A stretch of 64,000 nt of DNA, from the NCBI RefSeq assembly GCF_003206155.1, contig NZ_PZJV01000001.1:940258-1004257 (forward strand), in the 5' to 3' direction. Made by a program: the position numbers and the translations under genes. This document shows positions 37,465 to 47,949 of this stretch, piece by piece. The notes beneath the pieces are model-generated. The model made no database searches. It was given only the letters and a program-made list of their open reading frames with translations, and was not told where the DNA came from. Every line of letters begins with the position of its first letter. Positions within the stretch are counted from its first letter, which is position 1. This DNA is from Salinicola halophilus (GTDB lineage Bacteria > Pseudomonadota > Gammaproteobacteria > Pseudomonadales > Halomonadaceae).

Positions 37465-40296
37465 TCAGGCATTGAAGGCGTCGTCGACCAGCTGGCTCTG
37501 TTGTGCCACGTGGACAGACATATAGCCTGCAGCTGGTGCGGCGGATGCCGGACGACCAGCGAACTTGAGGCTGTGGTCCAATCCTTCGCGCACCATGCTC
37601 GCCACCAGGCGAAGATGGTGCTGGCTCTGATACCAGGCGCCCTGATTCAGCGGCTCTTCCTGACACCAGACGACCTGTTCCAGATTCGGAAAGGCCTTGA
37701 GTGCCTCGTACAGTTCTTCCTTCGGGAAGGGGTAGAGCTGCTCGACGCGGATGATCGCCGTATCGTCGCGCTCGTTCTCGGCGCGATAAGTCGCGAGATC
37801 ATAGTAGACCTTGCCCGAGCAGAGCACGGCGCGCTTGACCTGACTCGCATCGCGTTCGCCGATGTCGGGGATCACCATCTGGAAGCGGCCATCGGCCAGT
37901 TCTTCCATCGTCGACGTCGCATCCTTGTGGCGCAGCAGACTCTTGGGCGACATCACGATCAGCGGCTTGCGCAGCGGTCGAATGACCTGGCGGCGCAACA
38001 GATGGAAGATCTGCGCCGGCGTGGTCGGCACGCACACCTGCATGTTGTGCTCGGCACACAGCTGCAAGAAGCGCTCCAAGCGCGCGGAAGAGTGTTCCGG
38101 CCCCTGACCTTCGTAGCCGTGCGGCAGCAGTAGCGTGAGGCCGCAAAGACGTGCCCATTTCGACTCGCCCGAGGAGATGAACTGGTCGACCACGACCTGC
38201 GCGCCGTTGAAGAAGTCGCCGAACTGCGCTTCCCAGATGATCAGCGAGTTGGGAGCGGTCGTCGCGTAGCCATACTCGAACGCCAGCACGGCTTCTTCGG
38301 AGAGGAAAGAGTCGCGAACGGTAAAGTCGGGCTGACCTTCCTTGATGTGCTGTAGCGGCACGTAGGTCGAGCCGTCATTCTGGTTGTGAACGACGGCATG
38401 ACGGTGGGAGAACGTGCCGCGGCCGGAATCCTGACCGGTGAGACGCACCGGATGATCGCCGTCCACCAAGGTGGCGTAAGCGAGCGTCTCGGCGAAACCC
38501 CAGTTCAGCGGTTGGCTACCGGCGAGCATCTTGCGACGCTCCTCGTAGACGCGCGAGACCTGACGCTGAACGTCGATACCGTTGGGAATCTCGCTCATCT
38601 TCTGGGCGAGCTGCACCAGATGGTCGCGATCGATGCTGGTATCGGTGTCACCGCTCCATTCGTGACCGAGGTACGGCGTCCAATCGACGAAGAGCCCCGT
38701 GTTGGGCTGTTTCACCAGCGCGTTGGCGACATGATTACCCGCCTGCAGATCGTCGCGATACTGCTCGCCCATTCGCTTGGCCTGGTCCTCGTCGAGGAAG
38801 CCTTCCTTGATCAGCTGCTCGACGTAGAGCGTGCGCGTCGACTTGTGCGACTTGATCTTGGAGTACATCAGCGGCTGCGTGCCGGAAGGCTCGTCGGCCT
38901 CGTTGTGCCCGCGGCGACGGTAGCAGACCAGATCGATGACGACGTCGCGCTTGAACTCACGGCGGTAGTCGACCGCGACGCGCGTGGCATGCAGCACCGC
39001 TTCCGGATCGTCGCCGTTGACGTGGAAGATCGGCGCCTGAACCATCTTCGCGATGTCGGTGCAGTATTCGGTGGAGCGTGCGTCGTCGATGCGCGAGGTG
39101 GTGAAGCCGACCTGGTTGTTGATCACCACGTGCAGCGTGCCGCCGGTCTTGTAACCGCGGGTCTGCGACATCTGGAAGGTTTCCATCACCACGCCCTGCC
39201 CGGCAAAGGCAGCGTCACCGTGAATGACGATCGGCAATACCTGCTGACCATCTTCATCATCACGACGATCCTGCCGCGCGCGCACCGACCCCTCGACCAC
39301 CGGAGAGACGATCTCAAGGTGTGACGGGTTGAACGCCAGCGCCAGATGTACCTCGCCGCCCGGCGTCATCACGTTGGAGCTGAAGCCCTGATGATACTTG
39401 ACGTCACCGGAACCGCGCTCGATCTGCTTCTTGCCGTCGAACTCGTCGATGAGTTCCGACGGGCTCTTGCCCAGAATGTTGACCAGCAGGTTGAGACGCC
39501 CGCGGTGCGCCATGCCGATCACGACTTCCTTGACGCCATAGCCACCGCTGCGCTGGATGACCTCGTCCATCATCGGGACGAAGGCTTCACCACCCTCAAG
39601 ACCGAAGCGCTTGGTGCCGGGGTATTTCGACGCCAGGTAGCTCTCGAGTCCTTCGGCGGCCGTCAGCCGCTCGAGCAGATGCTCACGCTCGCTCTGGCTG
39701 TAGTTCGGCTTCGAGCGCACCGACTCGAATCGCTGCTGTAGCCAGCGCTTCTCTTCGGTGTTGACGATATGCATGAACTCGCAGCCGATCGACCGGCAGT
39801 AGGTCTGACTCAGCGCTTCGACGATCTCCTTGAGCGGCGCCTCGTCCTTGCCGATGAACAGCGAACCGGTCTGGAACACGGTTTCCATATCGGCCTGGGT
39901 CAGGTCGTGGAAAGAGAGATCCAGGTCGGGCACCGTATCCGACGGCCGCAGCCCCAGCGGATCGATATCGGCACGCTGATGACCGCGAAATCGATAAGCG
40001 TTGATCAGCTGCAGAACCTTGACCTGCTTACGATTCTCGCTGCTGCCGGAAGCGGCGGTGACGGGTGCGCGACGCTCTTGCGCCAGCTGATAGAACTGAT
40101 CCCGAATGGGACCGAGAGGAACATCTTGAGAGGGAGTACCTTCCAGGCGAGGCAGCTGATCGAAAGCCTCGCGCCACTCGTCGGGAATCGTAGTGGGGTC
40201 TTCAAGGTACTGCTCGTAGAGCGCTTCCACGTAATGGGCGTTGCCACCGCTCATGTGGGAAGTGCGCCACATCAACTCCATTATGCCTTCTTGCAT
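37465..40296 (-). CDS. sucA: 2-Oxoglutarate dehydrogenase E1
   Basis: A 943-residue thiamine-diphosphate enzyme that decarboxylates 2-oxoglutarate and loads succinyl groups on SucB. I start at 40296 because the protein then begins MQEGIMELMWRTSHMSGGNAHYVE, which aligns end to end with pseudomonad SucA; the frame is open upstream to 40401 without homology. Visible motifs are GMAHRGRLNLLVN, the cofactor region IHGDAAFAGQG and NNQVGFTTS, RRRGHNEADEP, and the C-terminal LLPHGYEGQGPEHSSARLERFLQL, split here as LLPHGYEGQGPEHSS and RLERFLQL. It lies 258 bases after sdhB, with a terminator-like hairpin in that gap. Confidence 0.97.
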   Translation of the reverse strand: MQEGIMELMWRTSHMSGGNAHYVEALYEQYLEDPTTIPDEWREAFDQLPRLEGTPSQDVPLGPIRDQFYQLAQERRAPVTAASGSSENRKQVKVLQLINAYRFRGHQRADIDPLGLRPSDTVPDLDLSFHDLTQADMETVFQTGSLFIGKDEAPLKEIVEALSQTYCRSIGCEFMHIVNTEEKRWLQQRFESVRSKPNYSQSEREHLLERLTAAEGLESYLASKYPGTKRFGLEGGEAFVPMMDEVIQRSGGYGVKEVVIGMAHRGRLNLLVNILGKSPSELIDEFDGKKQIERGSGDVKYHQGFSSNVMTPGGEVHLALAFNPSHLEIVSPVVEGSVRARQDRRDDEDGQQVLPIVIHGDAAFAGQGVVMETFQMSQTRGYKTGGTLHVVINNQVGFTTSRIDDARSTEYCTDIAKMVQAPIFHVNGDDPEAVLHATRVAVDYRREFKRDVVIDLVCYRRRGHNEADEPSGTQPLMYSKIKSHKSTRTLYVEQLIKEGFLDEDQAKRMGEQYRDDLQAGNHVANALVKQPNTGLFVDWTPYLGHEWSGDTDTSIDRDHLVQLAQKMSEIPNGIDVQRQVSRVYEERRKMLAGSQPLNWGFAETLAYATLVDGDHPVRLTGQDSGRGTFSHRHAVVHNQNDGSTYVPLQHIKEGQPDFTVRDSFLSEEAVLAFEYGYATTAPNSLIIWEAQFGDFFNGAQVVVDQFISSGESKWARLCGLTLLLPHGYEGQGPEHSSARLERFLQLCAEHNMQVCVPTTPAQIFHLLRRQVIRPLRKPLIVMSPKSLLRHKDATSTMEELADGRFQMVIPDIGERDASQVKRAVLCSGKVYYDLATYRAENERDDTAIIRVEQLYPFPKEELYEALKAFPNLEQVVWCQEEPLNQGAWYQSQHHLRLVASMVREGLDHSLKFAGRPASAAPAAGYMSVHVAQQSQLVDDAFNA

Positions 40297-40421
40297 CTCT
40301 CGTTCACCCTGCACTGATGGGGTGTTGTCGGCGCCGGCCGCGATGAGGCGTATCGGCGTCACTCCGGACCGTCGCGAGACGGTATGACGATCGCACCGCA
40401 AACTTCGGCGCCATGATCGTT

Positions 40422-40447
40422 AAAGGCCGGTGCACTAGGCACCGGCC
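40422..40447 (-). terminator. Hairpin between sdhB and sucA
   Basis: A 9-bp stem GGCCGGTGC / GCACCGGCC (40425-40433 and 40439-40447) with TTTAACG after it on the minus strand. The short T-run suggests partial termination, so that suc genes may be expressed below sdh or from their own promoter in the 258-base gap. Confidence 0.5.
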
Positions 40448-40554
40448 GACATCTATCCAACCCGATAGCTGCGACAATGTGCCGCAGCCCGTTGCTGTCG
40501 CGAATGATAACAAGCTCGCCGCTTCGATTTAAGTCGTAGATGCCCGTTCATTGA

Positions 40555-41265
40555 TCACGTCGCGTTGGAGAGCAGCATTTCACGGATCTTGCCGATCGCC
40601 CGCGTGGGGTTGAGCCCTTTGGGACAGACCGCCACGCAGTTCATGATGCCGCGGCAGCGAAAGAGGCTGAACGGGTCTTCAAGCTCTGCCAGACGCGACT
40701 GGGTCGCGTTGTCGCGCGTGTCGGCGAGAAAGCGATACGCCTGCAGCAGGCCAGCGGGACCCACGAACTTGTCGGGGTTCCACCAGAACGACGGGCAGGC
40801 GGTCGAGCAGCAGGCACAGAGAATGCACTCGTAGAGGCCATCCAGCTTGTCGCGGTCTTCCGGTGACTGCAGACGTTCGATTGCCGGCGCCGCGGTGTCG
40901 TTCTGCAGATAAGGCTGCATACGCTCGTACTGCTTGTAGAAGAGCCCCATATCGACGACGAGATCGCGCATGACCGGCAGACCCGGCAGCGGGCGAAGAA
41001 CGAGCTTGTTGTCCTTGATCACCTCCGAGACTGCGGTGACGCACGCCAGACCGTTCTTGCCGTTCATGTTCATGCCGTCGGAGCCACAGACGCCCTCACG
41101 GCAGCTACGGCGAAACGCCAGCGAGCTGTCCTGATCCTTGATCATGGTCAGCACGTTGAGAACCATCAGATCACGGCCCTGCGTGTCGATCTGGAACTCC
41201 TGCATGTAAGGTGCGGAGTCGGTCTCGGGGTTGTAACGGTAAACGGAAACCTGAAGATTGGACAT
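40555..41265 (-). CDS. sdhB: Succinate dehydrogenase iron-sulfur subunit
   Basis: A 236-residue subunit that carries electrons from SdhA to ubiquinone. It holds the [2Fe-2S] ligands in SCREGVCGSDGMNMNGKNGLAC, split here as CREGVCGSDG and NGKNGLAC, the [4Fe-4S] ligands in CILCACCSTACPSFWW, and the [3Fe-4S] ligands in CRGIMNCVAVCPKGLNP. I start at the ATG at 41265, with AAGGGGG 9 bases upstream; a TTG at 41274 would add three residues. It is last of sdhCDAB, 14 bases after sdhA. Confidence 0.97.
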   Translation of the reverse strand: MSNLQVSVYRYNPETDSAPYMQEFQIDTQGRDLMVLNVLTMIKDQDSSLAFRRSCREGVCGSDGMNMNGKNGLACVTAVSEVIKDNKLVLRPLPGLPVMRDLVVDMGLFYKQYERMQPYLQNDTAAPAIERLQSPEDRDKLDGLYECILCACCSTACPSFWWNPDKFVGPAGLLQAYRFLADTRDNATQSRLAELEDPFSLFRCRGIMNCVAVCPKGLNPTRAIGKIREMLLSNAT

Positions 41266-41279
41266 GAGTGACAACCCCC

Positions 41280-43052
41280 TTAGTAGGTACGGATTTTCGG
41301 CTCGAAGGTATCGACCGTCTTCGGCGTGAAGTTCACTTCCCGCTTGGTCACCGTCTTGTTGCTCGGATGAAAGAGCGAGTGCTTGAGCCAGTTGACGTCG
41401 TCACGATCCGGGTAGTCGTAACGCGAGTGCGCGCCACGGCTCTCTTTACGCTCCAGCGCTGCGATGGCGGTCGCTTCGGCCACCTCGAGCAGATTATCCA
41501 GCTCGAGCGCCTCGACTCGCGCGGTATTGAAGGCGTTGGACTTGTCACCCAGATGCGCGTTACCGATACGCTCGCGCAGCTCGGCCAGCTTGGTCACGCC
41601 CTCTTGCATGTTGTCTTCCTGACGGAAGACGCCAAAGGCGTTCTGCATGATGCTCTGCAGCTCGGCTCGAAGATCGGCCACCGACTCGCCACCATTGGAG
41701 TCGTTCCAGCGCGACATGCGTGCCATGGCACGGTCGACGTCGGACTGCGAGGCTTCGAGGTAATCCACGCCTTCGTTGAGCGACTTCTCGATATGGATAC
41801 CGGCAGCGCGGCCAAATACGACGAGATCGAGCAAGGAGTTACCACCCAGGCGGTTGGCGCCGTGTACCGAGACACAGGCCGCTTCCCCGCAGGCGAACAA
41901 ACCGTTGATGATCCGATCGTTGCCATCGGCATCTTGCGCCAGCGCTTGACCGTTCACGTTGGTGGGAATGCCCCCCATCATGTAGTGACAGGTCGGCGTC
42001 ACCGGAATCGGCTCTTTGACCGGATCGACATGCGCGAAGGTCTTGGAGAGCTCGACGATGCCCGGCAGGCGCTTCATCAATACCTCTTCCCCAAGATGGT
42101 CGAGCTTGAGCATCACGTGGTCGCCGTTCTCGCCACAGCCTCGACCTTCCAACACTTCCATGACCATCGCGCGAGCGACGACATCACGGCCGGCGAGGTC
42201 CTTGGCGTTGGGCGCATAGCGCTCCATGAAGCGCTCACCATCCTTGTTGATGAGGTAGCCACCCTCGCCACGGCATCCTTCAGTGACCAGACAGCCGGCC
42301 CCATAAATGCCGGTGGGATGGAACTGCCACATCTCCATGTCCTGCATCGGGAATCCGGCGCGTAGCGCCATACCGATACCGTCGCCGGTGTTGATAAGCG
42401 CGTTAGTGGTCGAGGCGAAAATTCGGCCTGCACCACCGGTCGCGAGTACCGTGGCCTTCGCCTTGACATGCGCGATCTCGCCAGTCTCGATACAGAGCGC
42501 GATACAGCCGACCACGTCGCCGTCGGCATTGGTCACCAGGTCCACCGCATACCACTCATCGAGGAAGACGGTGTTGTTCTTCAGGTTGTTCTGATAGAGC
42601 GTATGCAGCAGCGCATGGCCGGTACGGTCGGCCGCCGCGCAAGTCCGCGCCGCCTGACCGCCCTTACCGAAGTCCTTGGACTGCCCACCGAAGGGACGCT
42701 GATAGATACGCCCGTTGTCGAAACGCGAGAAAGGCAGACCCATGTGCTCGAGCTCGAAGACGGCTTTTGGCCCCTCTGAACAGAGGTACTCTGCGGCGTC
42801 CTGATCAGCAATGTAGTCGCCGCCTTTGACGGTATCGTACATATGCCAGCGCCAGTCATCTTCCGGGTCGGCAGAGCCAATTGCGCAGGTGATACCGCCC
42901 TGAGCGGAGACAGTGTGCGAACGGGTTGGAAATACCTTGGAAAGTACCGCGGTCTTCTTACCCGACTTGGCAAGCTCGAGTGCGGCTCGCAGGCCAGAAC
43001 CACCACCACCGACGATGATGGCGTCGAATGTCAAGCTACGCATGGTAGACAT
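41280..43052 (-). CDS. sdhA: Succinate dehydrogenase flavoprotein subunit
   Basis: A 590-residue flavoprotein (E. coli 588) that oxidises succinate to fumarate. It shows the FAD loop [19 protein letters not shown], the FAD-linking His in [28 protein letters not shown], the substrate-binding HPTGIYG and [13 protein letters not shown], and the catalytic Arg region [13 protein letters not shown] near the end. It lies three bases after sdhD and 14 before sdhB, in the standard order. Confidence 0.98.
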   Translation of the reverse strand: MSTMRSLTFDAIIVGGGGSGLRAALELAKSGKKTAVLSKVFPTRSHTVSAQGGITCAIGSADPEDDWRWHMYDTVKGGDYIADQDAAEYLCSEGPKAVFELEHMGLPFSRFDNGRIYQRPFGGQSKDFGKGGQAARTCAAADRTGHALLHTLYQNNLKNNTVFLDEWYAVDLVTNADGDVVGCIALCIETGEIAHVKAKATVLATGGAGRIFASTTNALINTGDGIGMALRAGFPMQDMEMWQFHPTGIYGAGCLVTEGCRGEGGYLINKDGERFMERYAPNAKDLAGRDVVARAMVMEVLEGRGCGENGDHVMLKLDHLGEEVLMKRLPGIVELSKTFAHVDPVKEPIPVTPTCHYMMGGIPTNVNGQALAQDADGNDRIINGLFACGEAACVSVHGANRLGGNSLLDLVVFGRAAGIHIEKSLNEGVDYLEASQSDVDRAMARMSRWNDSNGGESVADLRAELQSIMQNAFGVFRQEDNMQEGVTKLAELRERIGNAHLGDKSNAFNTARVEALELDNLLEVAEATAIAALERKESRGAHSRYDYPDRDDVNWLKHSLFHPSNKTVTKREVNFTPKTVDTFEPKIRTY

Positions 43053-43055
43053 AGA

Positions 43056-43403
43056 TCAGGCTCCCCAGAGGACTTGGACGCCCCACACCAGAAAAACGAA
43101 GATGGCGAAAATGACGACGGCCTGGAAGGCGAATCGTGCACCGGTGTGTTTGAGATAGTCAGTGGAAACCGTCCAGAGACCGACCCAGGCGTGAGCGGCC
43201 ATCGAAATGAAGGCCAGCAGCGAGAAAATGCGCATCCAGGTCTGAGAGAAGAGGCCACTCCAGGTGGCGTAATCCAGATTGGGATGAAACAGCAGGTAAG
43301 CGACCATGAAAACCGCATAGACAGCCAGTACGACGGCTGACACCCGCTGGATGAGCCAGTCGGAAAGCCCGCTGCGCCCGAGGTTCGTGATGTTGGTTAC
43401 CAT
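43056..43403 (-). CDS. sdhD: Succinate dehydrogenase membrane anchor
   Basis: A 115-residue membrane subunit with three helices that helps bind heme b and ubiquinone. It opens MVTNITNLGRSGLSDWLIQRVSAVVLAVYAV, split here as GRSGLSDWLIQRVSAV, with the conserved Gly-Leu-x-Asp-Trp and Arg. The heme-ligand His lies in FISMAAHAWVGLWTV, followed by the Asp-Tyr of STDYLKHTG that lines the quinone site. It overlaps sdhC by 7 bases. Confidence 0.95.
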   Translation of the reverse strand: MVTNITNLGRSGLSDWLIQRVSAVVLAVYAVFMVAYLLFHPNLDYATWSGLFSQTWMRIFSLLAFISMAAHAWVGLWTVSTDYLKHTGARFAFQAVVIFAIFVFLVWGVQVLWGA

Positions 43404-43774
43404 ACCCAGACTCCTGCCAGAACCACCAGAACGGCACTGATCACGACCGTGATCTGCGCCTTACGCGTCCCCCCTTCCAGGTCGACCCCCATGCCCGCAT
43501 CCATCAGCAGGTGCTTGATCCCTGCTACGAAATGAAAACCGAGCGCCGACAGCAGCCCCCAAGCAACCAGCTTGGCCAGCACGTTGTGTGCCAGGGCGTC
43601 GCTTACGGCATCGAAACCCTGTGGCGATGAAAGAGAAGCATCCAAGGCCCAGAAGCCGAAGATGAGGCCGACGAACAGAATAACGCCGGTAATGCGGTGC
43701 GCGATGGACGTTAGTGCGGGGAGTGGAAAGTGGATGGAGGAAAGATCGAGGTTTACTGGACGTTTGCTATTCAC
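43397..43774 (-). CDS. sdhC: Succinate dehydrogenase cytochrome b556 subunit
   Basis: A 125-residue membrane subunit with three helices. It opens with RPVNLDLSSIHFPLPALTSIAHRITGVILF; the SIAHRITG signature is the quinone-site serine and arginine of the family, and the heme-ligand His lies in LGFHFVAGIKHLLMD. It is first of the minus-strand TCA block, about 130 bases downstream of a clear promoter, and overlaps sdhD by 7 bases. Confidence 0.96.
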   Translation of the reverse strand: MNSKRPVNLDLSSIHFPLPALTSIAHRITGVILFVGLIFGFWALDASLSSPQGFDAVSDALAHNVLAKLVAWGLLSALGFHFVAGIKHLLMDAGMGVDLEGGTRKAQITVVISAVLVVLAGVWVW

Positions 43775-43910
43775 GGCTCTTCAACACTCTCTTGCCCCAA
43801 GACGGGCCAAGCCCGTTTGGGCGGTGGTTTTAAGAAGCAGGATCTCGGTCGCAGAATCGGAATCGATGCGGCCCAGGCCGAGCTGACGATGCCATATCGT
43901 GTGGACATCG

Positions 43911-43939
43911 ATTATAGGGTTTGAGCCGCTGTATGACAA
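43911..43939 (-). promoter_or_regulatory. Sigma-70 promoter of the sdh-suc block
   Basis: On the minus strand TTGTCA (43939-43934) and a perfect TATAAT (43916-43911) are separated by 17 bases. Transcription would start near 43904, leaving a leader of about 130 bases before sdhC. This is the best promoter in the window. Confidence 0.8.
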
Positions 43940-44195
43940 ACGGCTACACGGGACGACAGTGCCGCCGAAGGCCCAATTGCTTCCTTTATTGCACGTGCTC
44001 CAAGGGCATACAGAGATAGCAAAAAATGCTAATTCGACGTCATTGTTTCATCTCCCCTTTCGCCCACGACGAGAGCGCACCACAATGATGACGTCCGCGC
44101 CTCAACTGTCGACAATCTCAAAAACGGGTAGAGCGGCTTGCGCCTTCCCGAGCGGGGATCGCGCTATCACCCTTTCGTCAAGGGGGTGCGACGAA

Positions 44196-44223
44196 TTGAC
44201 AAAGTGCGGCGGAAATCTATAGT
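44196..44223 (+). promoter_or_regulatory. Sigma-70 promoter of gltA
   Basis: A perfect TTGACA (44196-44201) and TATAGT (44218-44223) with a 16-base spacer. Transcription would start near 44230, about 60 bases before gltA. It and the sdh promoter point away from each other, about 255 bases apart; the rest of the 518-base gtlA-sdhC gap shows no gene. Confidence 0.8.
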
Positions 44224-44292
44224 GGGCAAATTATTTTTGCGCCCGCACTGCAGGAAAGACAAAGGGTTATGTCACGTTAAGGAGGCCACACA

Positions 44293-45579
<1,287 letters not shown>

Positions 45580-45625
45580 CTCGCTCACGACCCTTTTTGA
45601 TACACCCGCTAGCGTAGCGAGCACG

Positions 45626-45656
45626 AAAACCGCCGACAGGAATCGGCGGTTTTTTT
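45626..45656 (+). terminator. Terminator of gltA
   Basis: A 10-bp stem AAACCGCCGA (45627-45636) with TCGGCGGTTT (45643-45652) and a run of seven T from 45650. It lies about 45 bases past the gltA stop. Confidence 0.93.
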
Positions 45657-45995
45657 ATGCTCGCGCGCCGGGCGATGAAGATTTCCACACTTTCTGTGGA
45701 TAAGCCTGTTAAAAACTCGCCGCAAGGGTCACACAAGTGGCATATTTACAGGGCTTTCAGCAAATCGTTTAATTTTTGACCACACACAAGTGATTGATTT
45801 ACAAAGAAATAGAAGATGCTTCACGGTAATTCAGCAGCTTACGACGTATTTCGAAATCGCTGATGGCATTGGTGGAAAACAGCGGTGCTGTCAAGCATCC
45901 GGGGGCGTGAGCCGAGCAGTTATCAACAAGTCAACGTCGATCGTAAAGATCGCGGCTTGATGCAGCAGGGAAGGATGAAGCGGAGGAGATAGAGA
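45657..45995. other. AT-rich gap with DnaA-box-like sites
   Basis: No gene is visible between the gltA terminator and tRNA-Glu. The stretch is clearly more AT-rich than its neighbours (runs such as AATTTTTG and TTTACAAAGAAATAGAAG). It holds a perfect DnaA box, TGTGGATAA at 45695-45703 (TTATCCACA on the other strand), and a one-mismatch box TTATCAACA at 45920-45928. A terminator for the tRNA transcript was not found. Confidence 0.5.
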
Positions 45996-46071
45996 TGGCG
46001 TCCCATAGGGGGTTCGAACCCCTGTTACCGCCGTGAAAGGGCGGTGTCCTGGACCACTAGACGAATGGGAC
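45996..46071 (-). tRNA. tRNA-Glu (UUC)
   Basis: A complete 76-base cloverleaf on the minus strand. The acceptor GTCCCAT pairs with ATGGGAC, the anticodon stem CCGCC/GGCGG carries a loop with TTC, and the T-arm is GGGGTTCGAACCCC. The CCA end is encoded. It follows tRNA-Ala by 27 bases and gltX, the synthetase that charges it. Confidence 0.97.
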
Positions 46072-46098
46072 GCAAAAGACGGCATTGGCCGGTTCTCG

Positions 46099-46174
46099 TG
46101 GTGGAGCCTAGCGGGATCGAACCGCTGACCTCGACACTGCCAGTGTCGCGCTCTCCCAGCTGAGCTAAGGCCCC
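46099..46174 (-). tRNA. tRNA-Ala (GGC)
   Basis: A complete 76-base cloverleaf on the minus strand. The acceptor GGGGCCT pairs with AGGCTCC and includes the G3-U70 wobble that marks alanine tRNAs. The anticodon loop CTGGCAG gives GGC, the T-arm is GCGGTTCGATCCCGC, and the CCA is encoded. It lies 101 bases after gltX and is probably read with it. Confidence 0.97.
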
Positions 46175-46275
46175 GTCCCAAGAACGGGGCGAAATATACG
46201 CTCGATGACCCAATGGGTCAACGCTTTCAACGTAATTCTTGTCACGTGCCGCTCGCCACACGACATGAGCCGAAG

Positions 46276-47754
46276 TCAGAGGTCCCGGTAGCGCTTCTCG
46301 AGCCGTTTTCCTTGCTTCTTGGAGACGCCGCCAAGTGTCTCGATGGCATGGCGGAGTCGTGCACGCGTCATGTCCGAGCCAATGATTGCCATGGTATCGA
46401 GCACGGAGGTCGAGTGCGCGCTTCCCGTCACGGCAATGAATACCGGTGCCAAGAAGTTCTTCATCTTCATCTCCAGCTGTTCCGCCAGCTTCTTGACCTC
46501 GGCCAGTAGCGTCTCTTTCTCCCAGCGAGCTACGCCTTCCAGACGCCAGGTCAGGAACTGCAGCAGCTCGACGAGCGACTCACGTTCGAGATTGATGCCC
46601 TCGAAGCTCTCTTCGTTGATCGCCGGCAGCCCCGAGAAGAAGTGCCCGGCCAACGGAATCGCCTCGGAGAGCGTCGAGATGCGCGGACGAATCTGCGGCA
46701 GAATCTGAGAAACGTAGGCCTCATTGAACGCCCAGTCGCGCAGCGCCTGGAGTAGCGCGGCGTCATCGAGATCCTCGCGCAGGTAGACACCATTGAGCCA
46801 GGTCAGCTTCTCGAGATCGAACACCGGCCCACCCAGTGAAACGCGCTGGATGTCGAACTGCGAGACCATCTCGTCGAGGGTGAATTTCTCGCGATCATCA
46901 GGCATCGACCAGCCCATCCGCCCCAGGTAGTTCGTCACCGCCTGCGGCAGATACCCCATCCGCCGATAATAGTTGATCGACGTGGGGTTCTTGCGTTTGG
47001 AAAGCTTGGACTTGTCAGGATTGCGCAGCAGCGGCATATGGCAGAGCCGCGGCATGGGCCAGCCGAAGTACTCGTAGAGCAACTGGTGCTTGGGCGCCGA
47101 GTTGATCCACTCCTCGCCACGCAGAACATCGGTAATCCCCATGAGGTAATCATCGACGACGTTGGCCAGGTGATAGGTAGGCATCCCGTCAGACTTCATC
47201 AGGATCTGCGCATCGATCTGCGCCCATTCGACCTCGATCCGCCCGCGCAGCAAATCCTCGACGACGCACACACCACTCTCGGGCACCCGCATGCGCACCA
47301 CGAACGGCCACTCTTCCCGCTCGCGACGTGCCTGCTCCTCCGGCTCGAGCGCCAAGTCGTTCGGCTTGAGCGCGAGATGCTCTCCAGCTTCCCGGCGCGC
47401 TTCCCTCAGCGTGTCGAGTTCTTCGCTGGTGCGGTAGCACTTGAAGGCGTGCCCGGCGTCCAACAGCTTCTGGGCATGCTCGGCATAGATCTCTCCCCGC
47501 TCGCTCTGCCGATAGGGACCGTGCGGGCCGCCGACGTCGGGCCCTTCGTCCCAGTCGAGCCCGAGCCAGCGCAGCGAATCGAGGATCATCTGCTCCGACT
47601 CGCTCGTCGAGCGCTGGCGATCGGTGTCCTCGATACGCAGAATGAACTGGCCGCCGTGCTGACGGGCGTAACACAGGTTGAATAACGCGATGTAGGCCGT
47701 GCCGACATGGGGGTCGCCGGTCGGCGATGGTGCGATGCGCGTGCGTACAGTCAT
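46276..47754 (-). CDS. gltX: Glutamyl-tRNA synthetase
   Basis: A 492-residue class I synthetase that charges tRNA-Glu. The HIGH-type motif is [14 protein letters not shown] (8-21), and the KMSKS-type motif is [10 protein letters not shown] (near 248). GLDWDEGP and the adenylate-binding LLRNPDKSK are conserved, and a helical anticodon-binding domain ends the protein. The zinc cysteines of some GltX enzymes are absent, as in many pseudomonad-type proteins. tRNA-Ala and tRNA-Glu follow in the same direction. Confidence 0.97.
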   Translation of the reverse strand: MTVRTRIAPSPTGDPHVGTAYIALFNLCYARQHGGQFILRIEDTDRQRSTSESEQMILDSLRWLGLDWDEGPDVGGPHGPYRQSERGEIYAEHAQKLLDAGHAFKCYRTSEELDTLREARREAGEHLALKPNDLALEPEEQARREREEWPFVVRMRVPESGVCVVEDLLRGRIEVEWAQIDAQILMKSDGMPTYHLANVVDDYLMGITDVLRGEEWINSAPKHQLLYEYFGWPMPRLCHMPLLRNPDKSKLSKRKNPTSINYYRRMGYLPQAVTNYLGRMGWSMPDDREKFTLDEMVSQFDIQRVSLGGPVFDLEKLTWLNGVYLREDLDDAALLQALRDWAFNEAYVSQILPQIRPRISTLSEAIPLAGHFFSGLPAINEESFEGINLERESLVELLQFLTWRLEGVARWEKETLLAEVKKLAEQLEMKMKNFLAPVFIAVTGSAHSTSVLDTMAIIGSDMTRARLRHAIETLGGVSKKQGKRLEKRYRDL

Positions 47755-47949
47755 GATTCCAATCCGTTGATGAACGAGCGTGCGCCATTATACGCGTCGC
47801 GCACCGGGCTGCCGATGTCGTGGCTCGATAGCCGTACCGAGTCCGCTACGCTTCCGCCACCCTGGGCAACCCGAAACATACTTAGGGAGTGAAACGCTAT
47901 GCTTGCGCTCTGGTAAGCATTCGCATTCCCACCCAGGCGAGAACTTCGG

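Noticed and set aside
43899-44222. A 107-codon open frame between sdhC and gltA
   Set aside because: It spans both promoters, has no ribosome-binding site and no recognisable protein character.
45657-45995. DnaA boxes considered as a replication origin
   Set aside because: Only one perfect and one near-perfect box are present, and dnaA, dnaN, gyrB, gidA and rpmH are absent.
45996-46174. tRNA genes considered as an integration site for a genomic island
   Set aside because: Both tRNAs are complete and continue directly from gltX; there is no integrase and no repeated 3' tRNA fragment that I can see.
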